A stretch of 64,000 nucleotides of DNA from Mucidula mucida (taxonomy: Eukaryota > Basidiomycota > Agaricomycetes > Agaricales > Physalacriaceae): assembly GCA_015501055.1 (NCBI GenBank), contig JADNYV010000001.1:186001-250000 (forward strand), in the 5' to 3' direction. Within the stretch, counting starts at the first letter, position 1; each line of letters starts with the position of its first letter. Below are positions 11,404-23,753 of this stretch, piece after piece. Below the pieces are notes generated by a model. The model did no database searches and was not told the origin of the DNA. It was given only the letters and a program-made list of their open reading frames with translations. The translations under genes and the position numbers were made by a program.

Positions 11404-12231
11404 ATGTGTATCCAGCAACCTACTGTTGTCCTCTTGAGGGAGGGCACAGACACATCGCAGGGCAATCCCCAATTGCTTTCGAATATTTCAGCATGTCTGG
11501 CCATATCAGAAACGCTGGCTACCACGCTCGGCCCTCGCGGAATGGACAAGCTCATCGTGTCGGATCGCGGCGACGCTCAGATCACCAACGATGGCGCAAC
11601 AATTCTCAAGCTCCTCGACATTGTACATCCTGCTGCAAGGACCCTTGTGGACATCGCTCGCGCCCAGGATGCAGAGGTTGGAGACGGAACAACGAGTGTC
11701 GTGCTTTTGGCTTCGCAGATGTTGAAGGAGATTCGTGGCTACATCGAGGAGGGTGTCAGTCCTCACATCATAATGAAAGGCTTCAGAACGGCAAGCCAGC
11801 TGGTACGCAGTCTTTGCTTTTCTTGGATCGACTTCTTACTTCTGCTTAGGCCCTCAACCGTATCAAAGCTATACAAGTGACGATTGAGAAGAGTGATCCA
11901 GAGTGCGTCGCTTTTTCCAGCTTCAACATCTTTTGTTGAATTTGCACAGACGGTTCCGATCCCTCTTACTAAAATGCGCCGCGACCTCCATGTCATCCAA
12001 GCTTATCCATTCAGAGAAACCCTTCTTCTCCAACATGGTCGTTGATGCTGTCCTCAGCCTTGATCAAGACGAACTTGACGAATCGCTCATCGGTGTAAAA
12101 AAGATCGCAGGGGAGGCATGCAGGATTCGATGCTCATAAAGGGTGTTTCATTTTTAAAGACTTTCACCTACGCCGGCGCAGAGCAGCAACCAAAATCCTT
12201 CACCAACCCTCTCGTTCTGTGTCTAAATGTC

Positions 12232-12263
<32 letters not shown>

Positions 12264-13270
12264 GGAGGTCCGCGTGGAAGCTGTCTCAGACTACCAAGCC
12301 ATCGTCGACGCCGAATGGGAAATCATTTACAGAAAACTAGACGCTATCGAAAAAACCGGTGCCAAAGTTGTCCTCAGCAAGCTTCCCATCGGTGATCTTG
12401 CTACGCAGTACTTCGCAGATCGTGACATATTCTGTGCCGGCCGTGTTGGTGCTGGTGACCTACGCCGCGTCGTTCAAGCTGTGGGCGGTTCAATACAGTC
12501 AACATGCTCTGATATCACCCGTGAGCACCTTGGCACTTGCGGCAAGTTCGAAGAGCGACAAATCGGCGGTGAACGCTATAACATGTTCGAGGAGTGCCCG
12601 AAAGCAAAAACATGTACTCTTTTACTTCGTGGTGGTGCCCAGCAGTTCATCGAGGAGGTTGAGAGGAGTTTACACGACGCAATCATGGTCGTGAAGCGCG
12701 CTGTTCGGAACGGTGATGTAGTTGCGGGTGGAGGAGCTATCGAGGTCTGTTCCGCTTATTGTCTTCACCGGCTGTTTTACTGACAGCCAGGAACAGATGG
12801 ACCTGTCTGCGCACATCCGAGAACACGCACTCACCATTCCCGGCAAGCAACAGCTCATAATCTCTGCATTTGCCAAGGCATTGGAAATCATACCGCGCCA
12901 AATCTGCGATAACGCTGGTCTTGACTCCACGGACATCTTGAACAAGCTTCGGGCGAAGCACTCCAAGGGCGAAAAATGGTTCGGTGTCGATGTTGATGGT
13001 GCAGAAGGCGTACGCGACAATATGGATGCGTTCGTCTGGGAACCCAGTCTCGTCAAGCTCAATGCTATAAGCAGTGCTACGGAAGCTGCTTGCTTAATTT
13101 TGAGCGTCGACGAGACTGTGAGGAACCCACAAAGCGAACAGGTATGAGATCGTCCCTCAACAATCTTACCGCGGCTAACAACTCGTCAGCAAAGCGCTGG
13201 GCCAAGAGCACCTCCAGGCACGGCACAACGCGCCCTGAGGGGACGAGGCCGAGGAATGGGACGGCGGTGA
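11404..13270 (+). CDS. CCT7: CCT chaperonin subunit eta
   Basis: Subunit eta of the cytosolic TRiC/CCT chaperonin, which folds actin, tubulin and WD40 proteins using ATP. Signatures: [23 protein letters not shown], the ATP-site motif GDGTTSVV, and the CCT7-specific tail ALRGRGRGM. Exons: 11404-11802, 11850-11902, 11950-12744, 12797-13141 and 13190-13270. The start at 11404 gives MCIQQPTVV. An alternative ATG at 11363 followed by a 50-nt intron (11366-11415, branch site ctaat) gives MQPTVVLL and is equally good. One base appears to be missing in a G run near 12110, since KKIAG and [10 protein letters not shown] lie in different frames. In an essential gene this is almost surely an indel error. 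Confidence 0.95.
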
Positions 13271-13567
13271 TTTTAGACGCTCTAGGTGACGCTTATCTGT
13301 TCAAGCGCGTACTGTATACAACCCAAATAAAAGACCGTGTAGACATTTTCCCTTGGCTCATGCTTCAGCCAATCACAGCGTGCGCAAATTGGCCCAAAAA
13401 GGCAGCTTTGTCGTTCGTGCAACCCAGCTCGTGAATCGCGCAATCCTGTACCGCGTACACGCAATGCCGTTCTGCGAAAGCAAAAAATATCGTGATCCTC
13501 ATAGTGGGGGCTATCTATATATAATAAGAAAGGTCACCAGGTCTTGATAACCTTCCCGGCTCCAGCA

Positions 13568-15886
13568 ATGTCGACGATACTGCCAAAGGACGTGGGGGCG
13601 GCGCCTCCGGTATACGATGACAAGGAAGAGCGATCGTCCCTCTCAAAGGTCTCCGTGGGCGATGTCGCGCCGCTCGCTGCGCCCGAAGATACCCCCGTGA
13701 CGCTTTTTTCGCGGCGGAAGCGGACGTACGACTTGGATGCTGTGGCGACGCAGCCGTCAGTTTTTGACGATCCACTGACGCTTGAGGTGTATCGGCCCCC
13801 ACCCCATACGAGAACACGCATCGCTTTGATCACCTGGCTCGGTGGACGTGGAGGGAAGAGTCGGTATGCTAGTATGCTTTCTACTACTCCCAAGTTGATA
13901 ACTCACCGTTCGACTCGAAGCGCGTCATTCGTAAGATCGATTGGCGGATCATGTTGTGGGCCACAATCATGTTCTTCGCGCTCGACTTGGACCGGTCGAA
14001 TATATCCCAAGCCAACACTGACAACTTTCTCGATGATCTTAATCTAACGACGAATGACTACAACTTGGGAAACACCCTCTTCAGGTTGTCTTTCCTCATT
14101 GCTGGTCCGTTGGCCGTTTATCGTCTCTTCTTCATTTTTCCTGACCTTCCCATGTAGAACTACCCTCCCAATTAGTCTCGAAGCGCGTGGGACCCGATAT
14201 TTGGATTCCAACACAGGTCAGAATCACCATCATCCTTCATATTCTTCATGAGCTTATTATTAATATATACACCATTAGATGACGCTCTGGAGCACTGTAG
14301 CGTTCAGCCAATTCTGGCTTTCCGGACGCAACTCCTTCCTTACGACTAGGCAAGACCTTCTTCTTCTTCTTCCATCACCGGCTACGGCTAATGGTCGGTC
14401 GGTTCATTCAGGTTCCTCCTCGGCTTCTTACAAGGCGGATTCATCCCCGACGTCGTCCTCTACCTTTCCTACTATTACACGAAGCGAGAACGTAAGTCAG
14501 GTCTCGCCTTCCCTCCATCCAATCCAGCTCATAAGCACCTCCCTTTCTAGTACCGATCCGATTGGCGTTTTTCTGGATCTCCAACTACGTCTCCGATATC
14601 GTGAGCGCGTTCTTGGCCACGGGCATCCTGCAGCTTCGCGGTGTCGGAGGTCGGGCCGGGTGGCGATATCTGTTCTTGATTGAAGGCCTGTTGACTCTGG
14701 CGTGCGGATTGGTGTCATTCATGATGATGCCTGCGGGGCCTACGCAGACAAAGGCGTGGTATCGTCCCAAGGGATGGTTCACAGAACGGTATGGATGATT
14801 TCTCTGCATTTTCTCTCGCGAGAAACTGACGCGTCCATATTAGAGAGGAAATCATCATGGTCAACCGGTAGCCGATGCTTTTGTATCTCCTCCTTTCCGC
14901 GTGCTCATACTGCTTTGACAGTGTTTTGCGAGACGACCCGTCAAAGTCGGACATGCACAACCGCGAAGGTCTCTCCCCGAAAATGATCCTCGTCGCATTG
15001 GCAGATTGGCGGATGTGGCCAATTTACTGTCTTGGACTCGTGCACATGAGTGACTTTCCTTCCATCCACACCCAGCCTCAGGTTATCTGACACCACGTTA
15101 CAGTTCCCGTTGGCCCGCCTCAGCAGTACTTAACGCTCTCACTACGAAACCTGGGCTTCGACACAACAGAAGCCAATCTCCTATCCATACCGTCGACCGT
15201 TGTCGGCATGATCATGCTGCTCTTCACAGCCTACCTCAGCGAGATCATCAACAGCCGCATCATCGCAACGGTGGTCCTCCAATTCTGGGCCTTGCCTCTG
15301 CTCGTCGCGCTGTACTCGTTCAACAGCGCCACATCAGACTGGGTGTACTTTGCCGTCGTCACTCTCATCACAGGTTTCCCGTATGTGCATCCTATTCGTG
15401 AGTTCATCTTCCTTGAATGTCTCCATCGAGTGTTGTTGATGGACAAAACAGAGGTCGCTTGGGCGTCTAGAAACTCGTACAGTGTGAGAACACGGACGGT
15501 CTCTGCTAGCGTTTACAACATGTTTGTTCAAGCCGGGGCGATTGTCTATGTACGTTTGAATGTGTTCAACTTCCGAAGCTCCATGTCACTCATGTCTCTG
15601 CTAGGCCAACATCTACCGCGCAGACGACAAACCGCTGTACAAACGCGGCAACCGCACGCTTATCGCCGTATGCTCCATGAACATTGTCCTATACGGCTTG
15701 ACATTCGTCTTTTACCGATATATCAACCAGAAGAGGGACAAAAAGTGGAACTCGTGGACTAAAAAGGTTAGCTTCTTGAAATTTGTGGCGTTCGGTTTCT
15801 CAACATTGATATAGGAACAAGACGAATACATTGAAACGACTAAAGACGAGGGAAATACCCGATTAGATTTCAGATTTGTGTATTAG
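13568..15886 (+). CDS. MFS transporter, anion:cation symporter family
   Basis: Twelve-helix major facilitator of the fungal ACS family, whose known members carry pantothenate, allantoate, nicotinate or related carboxylates across the plasma membrane. Family marks: RKIDWRIMLW at the first helix, DRSNISQAN after it, GPDIWIPTQM, and the tail GNTRLDFRFVY. The ATG at 13568 precedes a roughly 90-residue cytosolic N-terminus. About ten exons; a 24-nt exon encodes EEIIMVNR. The intron at 14350-14411 has a GC donor (AG|GCAAGA). Near 13806 a C run seems one base short, because YENTHRFDHL is in another frame. The substrate cannot be told from sequence. Confidence 0.88.
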
Positions 15887-16209
15887 TGTACCACTTCACG
15901 CCTGTTATGAGCTTAAAATTGTCCTAAGAAGAGGATCCAGAGAATCGAAGGCAGTGAGGCATAATGGTTCCCCGACAAATGAAGAAAAGGAAAGTAATTT
16001 CTTACGATGTCCCAGCACGCGTCGAGGTTGACGAGTCCTGACATGGCCTTCTGTACTTTGGAACGCCACTTTATTCCGCGCGCTTCATCCTGAGCGACTT
16101 AACTCTCATGCGCGAAGAGACGTTGAAATCAAAGGACCATTCCCCGATGCTATCCTTCAAGATTGTGCAAATCCGAGAAATTAAGAGCAATGAAATAAAT
16201 AACAATATC
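15887..16209. other. Convergent intergenic region
   Basis: About 320 bp between the stops of the transporter (plus) and mS45 (minus). It is AT-rich near 16180 and presumably holds both 3' ends. No gene is seen. Confidence 0.5.
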
Positions 16210-17778
16210 CTATGATGTCTCAGTTTCAGAATCTTTGCGAGCGCGCTTTGTAGGTGCCCGCTTAGATCGTCGCTCTCCTCCCTTCCACCGCTGCGTAAGT
16301 GTCCGCTCGTCGACGAATTGAGTACCGACATCAACAAACTTTAGGTCGGGGCGTCCAGTCTTCGAGACCCGTTGTATGGGGTATGGCTTGAGGACATAGG
16401 ATGGAACCTTGACCCGAAGCTGCAGTCTGGGGTCTCCCGGGTGTATACGACGAGAATCAGCCGCGCGACGGGCCAAGGCGTCAGCATGTTGCACGGCGCG
16501 AGGAACAGTCGTTTCCTACGAGAGTTTAACAACAGTTCTGCGTATCGTAGGATTGAATGTACCTCTCCCTTTTCGTCAACAGACTCCCAGTAGTGACGCT
16601 CGTATCGGTCGCGCGCCTGTTGACGACCTTCTTCTTCTTCAATTTCGTCGGACTCGTTCATATCGAAACGCTTGAGGTGCTCCTCCTTGGAGGCTTCGAC
16701 ACGAAGCAGCATTTCCATACCTGCGGTGAAACCAGTTTGAAGTTGTTTGCCCTAAGGGTAGTTGTTGTTAGCATGAAGAATTTGGAAAGAATAGAGGTGT
16801 GAATGGAGTTCAGATGGGGTTGAAAAGAATTAACCAACGACCGGGCGATGTAAGGCACCACTACCATTTCTTCCATGTCGCGAATGAATGAGAAGTCTCA
16901 TCACAGACACGAATCGTACAGGGGAGAGACTTACGTTCTATCAGGGAGAGAAAGAGGAGAGCAGTAGTCAGAGCTTGGAACGAAGTGATAATGGAAATTG
17001 TACCTGCACAAAACGTGAGTATACAGGACACCAAAAAGTAGAAAAAGAAGAGATCAGTGAAATATAATAAGATGTAACCATGTTGGTGTCTTAAAGACTA
17101 ATCGTTGAAAGCATCATTGGAAAGGAGCAAGGAGAGTGACACTGACCTCTTCCCAGTTCTTCTCCATGCCCTTCAAACGGAGAATAGCATCCACACGTCC
17201 GATACTGAGGTGATACCTCTGGGAAAGCTCGCGGACCGAATTTTGTGCTGGGTTTCTGATGTGAGCCCGATACAATTTCTCGCGGAACTCATCAGATAAT
17301 GGTGGTTCTGGTCGGAATGACCGGTTGAGAGGGAATGGCTACAAAATAGATGAATATCAAAATCCTAAATCAGAGAACGACGAACCCCATGCCCGGCAAG
17401 CCACTGTGGGCGGGTGGCGTGCTTGTACTTTGCATTCTCTTCCAGAAAAGTGCGGAAGGTCGTCTGCCTGCCGTCCTGCGCAGCGTTCGAGTCGACATCG
17501 AACGTACCGGCACCACGATCTTCTTCGTCAAACTCCTCATCCTCTTCAAACTCGGCTTCCATGTTGTCCTCTGGTTCCTCGTCGTATTCGTCCATGTCGT
17601 CTTCCTCGACGTCCTCCATCTCGCCTTCGAGGTCATCAGCGGCCTGGTCGAGAGGCAGCGACGGCGTGGCGCGCAATATAGCCGTCGTCGAGAGGCTAGG
17701 GCGCATGCGCGGTGCCCGCTGTGGCTGCAGCGCGCGCAGACGCGCCGCCCGGAGAACGAGACATGAGCGGGCAAACAT
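16210..17778 (-). CDS. MRPS35: Mitochondrial small-subunit ribosomal protein mS45 (Bot1/Mrps35 family)
   Basis: Fungal mitoribosomal small-subunit protein of the Bot1p/MRPS35 family. The start at 17778 gives an arginine-rich presequence (MFARSCLVLRAARLRAL), then a very acidic stretch. The conserved core follows: FREKLYRAHIRNPAQNSVREL, HLSIGRVDAILRLKGMEKNW, GKQLQTGF and the tail GRPDLKFVDVGTQFVDE. Between about 17145 and 16755 the structure is not resolved: a segment RDMEEMVVVPYIARSL at about 16880-16815 belongs to the gene, but joining it needs at least one very small exon or an indel. A missing G near 16520 splits SRR from ETTVPRAVQHAD. It is divergent from the methyltransferase gene, with only 86 bp between starts. 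Confidence 0.82.
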
Positions 17779-17864
17779 GGTGGGGGGAAATTTTCAATTT
17801 GAAGAATTTATGGTGCCACGTGATGAGCCTGGGTCCGGTGGCTGTGACCTTAACTTGAACGACC

Positions 17865-19269
17865 ATGTCCATACCACGAGAGATCTTCACTCTCCTGCGC
17901 CAATATGCTGCAGTGGTCCCTATATTTCAGCTGAAACTTGATGACTCGCATGTCAACCAACTCACCCACGATCTTCTTGTCCAACACATCATCGCAAATC
18001 CTCACTTTGAATCATACCCACCCACTCTATCGTATCGTCAATCCTTCTGGAAATGGGTGATTCGACGCTTGGAACCGGCATGTAACTCTGCTATGCATAC
18101 CATTTGCATTGATATATACATGATACCAGAACCCCGATATAGAGATTGATTCTCAAGTCTTCGCGGTTTTGGTTGAACGCGACACCGGCAGGCATGTATT
18201 CTCACTAGGAAACTCACGCCTCTTGATAAAACATAATGCTAGCAACATATCCGTTCCGAGCCTCCCTATTTCTCGACCCCCGGCTCCGTCTTATGCAACC
18301 TATTACTGGCGATTGAATCCCGAGTGCGATGCAAACGCGCCATCTATCGATTTCTCCCAGTACATTAGCGCCACTCTTTTGGAATCACGTACACTGATAG
18401 AAAGCGGCACAACTGGACTACGTACTTGGCTCGCAGCGTTTCATCTGGCTCATTATTTGATCTGCCATCCAGGTTTGCAAATCCCGTCCATCGTAATAAC
18501 TTGCTTCTGACACTTGCTCACCAAGAGCACGTCGTGAATAAACGCGTTCTGGAGCTTGGATCCGGTATCGGCTTTCTTGGTATCGTTGTAGGCAGCCTAC
18601 AAATGTCGCTTGAACCCGATGCAGAGCACAAGTCGTTCTTGCATCTCACCGATGTCAATAGCGATGTTGTCTCTAGGTGCATCAAAAACGTCAGGTTACC
18701 ATCGAGTATGTCTTTCATACACTATGTCTATCTTACACCTCATCGCTCTTCTAGATAAAACTAGTTCAAACACCCGAATTGACTTCGGCTCCTTGGACTG
18801 GTCGGATGCTTTGCTACCAGACCATTCTTCATTGAGACGGCACCTACAAGCTGATATCAATCCAGACGTTATCCTTGGTGCTGACCTTGTACTGGGCTTC
18901 TAGACTGAAAATTGATAGAATCTTGGCTAACACATTCAACTTAGGTATTTGATCCTAGTCTTATTCCGGCTCTGATCTCAACGCTATCTTTGGCCTTTGA
19001 ATCGGGGTCGCAACGTTACGCACTAATTGCTTTGAATGTTCGGAAGGAAGAAACCCATGCGTTGTTTCGTTCGACTGCTCTTGGTAAGTGCTGTCTGCTT
19101 TGCACTGCTAATCAAATCTCACATACGACCAGACCATGGATTGATCATCGAGGACATCAAAACTCCTACAGAGCGTAACGATTTCCGTGATATTGTCAAT
19201 TGGAGTGTAGACCACGTCGATAGCGTCAGATTGTTGAAAATTACAAGGAGAAGAGAACAACCTAATTAA
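17865..19269 (+). CDS. Protein-lysine methyltransferase, EEF2KMT/FAM86-like
   Basis: Class I SAM-dependent methyltransferase of the METTL group that modifies translation factors. The N-terminal region (HPHFESYPP-like, then WKWVIRRLE) resembles the FAM86/EFM3 family, which methylates eEF2. Motif I is VLELGSGIGFLG, the acidic post-I loop is LTDVNSDV, and motif II is DVILGADLVFDPSLIPAL. Exons include 17865-18077 and 18130 onward. The first intron (18078-18129) has a GC donor if the frame is to be kept. One base seems lost near 18470, where HLAHYLICHP changes frame before RFANPVHRNN. EFM2 is an alternative identity. Confidence 0.75.
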
Positions 19270-19309
19270 TGTACAGTGCTAGCCTAAATAATATCTCATG
19301 AAGTCGTCT

Positions 19310-20547
19310 TCATCGTCCCACAAAACGAACAGGTCCAAAATCCGGGGACATGCCGCCTTCTCCGCATGTCAGGCATGTCCATCCAAAAGTGCTATCCACC
19401 GGACGCGGAGTGAGGCAAGCGTCCACTGTAACGCGGTGCCCTATTAACAACGTACACACGGAACATTCCCATTCATCGGTCTTGCGAGCGGAGACTTTCT
19501 GTGTGGTTCCGGGGGCCCTGCGTTTCAAAGAGCTTACAGGCCCTTCTTCACGTTATCCCGCCGCATTTCAGGGATTTGGCCTCCACCGGCCGCTGGCAAT
19601 AGGTGGGTCGTCAATCACCATGACCTCGTCGTCGCTATCACTGTCACCCGTAAGGTCGATAACGCTCTCCTGGGCCGCCTTAGCCGCCTCCTCTTCCGCT
19701 CGCGCACCCTGTCCACACATCTTCTCATCCCGTGCTCTCCGCTCAGCAGCCTAACAAACAAAGAAGCGGATGAGCTATAATCACTTTGACAGCAATCACC
19801 ATACCATGGCTGCCAACTCCCTCGGGGACATGCCGGCCGCACAGGAAAGCTGCCGCCAATCTGCGCCCGCCCCCGTCGCCCAGTGCCTGCATGCGTCTTC
19901 TCTTCTCCGCTGCCTCGAGAGCCTTCGCGCGCGCCATATGGACGGGACATTGTGCGAAATAGCCTCGCCCAGCCGATGCCCGTTGGAATAGAACCCTTCC
20001 CCCGCATACCAGAGCGCACGAGCTTATCATACTCATCCTGCAACCCCGAGAGGAACTTGTAGAATTTATCATCGTGCGGTCCGTGGACATTGTGCGTGAG
20101 CTGGAATAAGAAGAAGATGGTAAGAAGAGTATCCTATAGACTTTGGTTGCTTACTTCATGTAACATCGTCTGGACCACTTCTTCGATTTCCAAGAAGCTA
20201 TCCGGGGTGTGGTGAGGGCGCAATCGCAGCAAGATCTTTTGGCCCATGTTGACGTCTGCAAGTTATCAGCGACGTACTTTTGCATTCATACTCTCATTAC
20301 TCACTCATGCCTGTCAATATCAGAATCAACCTCGCAACCCGCGGCTAGTGAAGGAGCAAACGTCAAACTCACCAAGCAAGTTCGTCTGGTCCGGGAAGAA
20401 CTCAGCCAAGGCTGGAAGGACCCATTTATGAGACCGCATTATGGGCTTGACCATCGAAGCAATCTTCTTCAGCATCGACAGAGCCTCGTCCGCTTTGGAA
20501 CGTCCCTTTAGATGCGTGAAAGACTTGACCCAGATATCGGTAGACAT
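19310..20547 (-). CDS. WSS1: WLM-domain metalloprotease (Wss1/SPRTN-like)
   Basis: SUMO-linked metalloprotease that digests DNA-protein crosslinks. The ATG at 20547 begins STDIWVKSFTHLKGRSKADEAL, the start of the WLM domain. The zinc site HELTHNVHGPHDDKFY is split by an intron between the catalytic Glu (exon 20255-20155) and Leu (exon from 20100). Further conserved text is LQDEYDKLVRSG and HRLGEAISHNVP. The C-terminus has a RanBP2-like zinc finger (WECSVC ... WTCLTCG). At least four single-base losses break the frame between about 19985 and 19550, several of them in G or C runs. Given the intact zinc-site residues I favour sequencing indels over a pseudogene. Confidence 0.82.
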
Positions 20548-21128
20548 GATGGAGGCAGAATGGAAAGATCTAAGTTGGCTGTTCACAGAAGATTATAACA
20601 CAGATTCGAGAACATTCGCTGCAGCATTTGTCTGTACACGCGTCTTCAATGGCCGCTGATAAAGCGCGTTTTAGAGTCACGTCACTGAAGGCTCACCTGA
20701 TGTGACATGCATTTGTGGCGACATTTGCTGGCGTGAGTTCGCAGGATACTTAGGAGAAACGTTTGAATTGGCGTTGAAGAATTTTATTCAGGCCAGACAT
20801 CTAATATACAGTGAAGTAACCGCTTTGGTATGTGCGAGTGTTCCAGGTAATGTAGGAATCCGAAAGAAGACAAGACAATAAAAGTAGATGTAAAAACGAA
20901 AGGAATGTGCATATAGCCCTGAAAAGGCGATGTAGGATAGTATCTATGTGCGACCAACCGAACCAAAAAAGCAAAAATGATGAGAGCCACGATGATGAGT
21001 CAAAGAACCAAGGAACGTGGGGCGAATACAACGCCGATGGTAAGGAAAACAGGATATACAAACGAAGAAAGCAATGCTATAAACAAGAAAGCTGATGTAA
21101 CTATGATGCTGATGATGCTGATGGATAC
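20548..21128. other. Intergenic region with short GATGCT repeats
   Basis: About 580 bp upstream of WSS1 and downstream of the methyltransferase gene. Around 21100-21125 there are four imperfect copies of GATGCT/GATGATG. Open frames here are short and unlike known proteins. Confidence 0.5.
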
Positions 21129-23753
21129 TCAAGAGGATAGCGGGACATCCTGTCTCAATCTTTTGGTGGGGATGAAGTCTGGCGCTTTGCGGATCGTGAA
21201 GACGCGAATGGTCCGGACGTGCTTCAGCTCCTCCCAGCCAAAGGGACCTTCAACGGACTGAGAAGGCTGTTCTGAATGTACTGGTTTGCGACCAATAGAT
21301 GTTGGGGTCCTAGGAGTGAAAGGAAGTACAACGGGTTCCGTGCTTGTGGGTGTCTTCGACGAGGGCAGTTCAGAAGGCCAATTGAAACGAGTGCGTCGAA
21401 ACCTGTAAGAAGGATAAATCAAAAGAAACCCTGACAAAGCGAAACACTGACTGTTCGTAATCCCACAGAGAATCAATGAACTCGGTGTCGGAAACATAGG
21501 GCTTGCCATGCTCATCTCGAAACCCAGTGACATACTCTGCCAGAGCGTTTTTGCAACCAATGAGCGTGTGAATGTGCTTGCTAGCATGCATCTCAAGTTC
21601 AGCTGCGGACATTGGAAGGAATGTCCGTGGCCATAGAATAAGCCCGCTAGGCTGCGTTGAATGTTCCAAAGACGAGCGTGACGAAGCAGAGGAAGAAGTA
21701 GACCGAAGACGAGGTGGGCGTGGCCGCTGGTTAGGACCGGGCTCACCGTAACCTAGCCGCCTGATGGCCTTGGCGGCGGTATTGGGTGGAAGGATGCTGT
21801 CGCTGCTGCTGCAAGTTTCGGTGCTGGACCTTTGCTCAGTCTCGGATGACTCCCTTCGATCCTTTATCTTCTGCATCCACTTGCGCTTTGGAGCAGCCGG
21901 CGCTGGAGTGGCAGCTGGTTTGGTAGCTTGCGTCTGCCATTCTTCGTCCTCGTCCCCCCTACTGTCTCCGATGGCTTGTGGGAAAGCAACGCCATGCGTT
22001 GAAAGCCCGGGAGGAGCAAGTTTGAGATGTACACTCCTCCTCTGACAGTTCTCGCGTCCGAAATGCTGTGTGAGAAGTTGTTGAAGGAACTGGCCTGGTC
22101 GCGGATGTAGAGCATATTGATCCGCAAGCATCCTTTCGAACATAGACTCCAGATCCTTTGCATTGCCCATGCGTGCACGCCAGGATGATGATGTTTGGGC
22201 AGTAGGAAGAGAAGGGGGTTCTGGTTCAATTTGTTCGGGAATGGGTGGAATGGGACGGGTTGGCGGCGGTGGGCGACGGTGCGGAGGAGCAGCGGTTGAG
22301 AGTATACCTTTCTGCTGGTCGGGAGAAGTTGAAGGAGACTCTCCAGCTGTGGATGGCTCCGACGATGAATGACTACCCACACTGTTGTCGTCAAAGACAT
22401 CACTGGCTCCATCACTCTCCTCTTCAGACTCTTCGTCAATGTCGAAAAACGACTCGCCCTTTTTGCGCCTGTGGGCCATGGTAGCTGACGAGCAAGTGAT
22501 ACTACGGGGAAGTGCCATTGACGGCTCGTCTCCGAATGGAAAAAAGAGCTGATCTTCGAGTATTTCAATGTGACCGTCTGGTTTGAGAACGCGATGCATC
22601 TCTTCCACAATATGTCCCCATGATCGGTAGGGAACGGCTAAGGCGATATCGCAGATGCGAACCAAATCAAATGTCCGGTTGGGCCATGGCCATTTGTACT
22701 GCACACTAGCATATTCATTAGTGACAAAACGACACGACGAAATGGCAACGCACAAGTTGCCGCGGAAAATGACTATTCTTCCACTCTCTTTGACTGACGG
22801 AAGCATTGTATCCACCATGTCGAATCCAGTGAAAGATGCCTTGGGCCACTTTCTGGCCGCGTACTGCATCCAATCACCAGATCCACAGCCAACATCGAGA
22901 ACGGTTTCAGGTGCCTTTTCAAACTCGCGGAAAGTTGGCGAGTCTTTGGGATACAGACGGCGATACAACAGGTCTGAGTAGCGATCACTACAGAGAGTGA
23001 GGGGAGGCAGGTAGAAAACTGCGATGAAACGTACTTTTCTAAATCCATAGGCTCAAAGGAACGCATATACGGCGCTTCATCTTGATACGGATGAAGCCTC
23101 GCCTTGAATTTGTTCTGAAACCAGGTATTCTTTATTATGAAGACGCGCTCCTGCTTAACATCTTCGTGGCTGTCAACTTTGGGGTCAAACCCAATCTTAA
23201 GACGCATGGGCGATTTCTCGTCGGTGGGCGTTGTAGGTAGGGATGATGCTGATGATGATGAACCGCTGGAAGACGAAGAGCTGGACTCTGAGGAAGTCTT
23301 GCCCAACTTGATGGGACTATGTCGAGGACGGGAAAGTCGATGTCAGAGTCGCCTGGGGAAGAATGGCTATGGCGGTGCCGGAATGGAAGAGCGAGACGAG
23401 GGACGTTTGCTTTTGAGCAGCTTGAAACGCGATGGGGCGTCCGAGTCTTTGCGCGAGCGCTGAGTGGGAGAGTCGGAGCGCGGAGAGGTAGACTCGGAGT
23501 CCTTGGTGGTCTTGTTAAATACCATATTGCCGAACACGCTGGAGCGATGAGAACCGTCTGCTGTCGACGGTCTGGGATAGGTTGTAGAGAAAGGGCGATA
23601 GTGTGAGGTGGTAGCACTACGAGAGCTGCGGGGACGGGCGAAAGCAGAAACAGGCTCGATTGGCGAAAGCGGCTTTGAAGATGATGGTAAGAGCGAAGAT
23701 GCAGGATGCGCGCCGTATGCCTTGTCCATTCTTCCGGTCTCCATAAAGGGCAA
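21129..23753 (-). CDS. SAM-dependent methyltransferase with long disordered flanks
   Basis: A class I methyltransferase core (SEPMDLE, YRRLYPKD, then motif I TVLDVGCGSGDWM; post-I GFDMVD; WPWPNRTFDLVRICD; EEMHRVLKPDG) is typical of the large fungal LaeA-like/UbiE-like group. It sits between a serine/proline-rich N-terminal arm of roughly 200 residues and a long low-complexity central region. A conserved C-terminal helical block follows (FLPMSAAELEMHASKHIHTL). The end is the stop at 21129. The start is uncertain: 23753 and 23729 are in-frame ATGs. Frame changes near 23370 suggest a base loss. The substrate is unknown; a regulatory role is possible but not shown. Confidence 0.72.

Noticed and set aside
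17414..17941. 175-codon plus-strand open frame with serine-rich repeats
   Set aside because: It is the antisense of the acidic region of mS45 and of the start region of the neighbouring gene.
21095..21130. GATGCT repeats as a functional repeat array
   Set aside because: Only a few imperfect copies in a short tract; ordinary simple-sequence drift.
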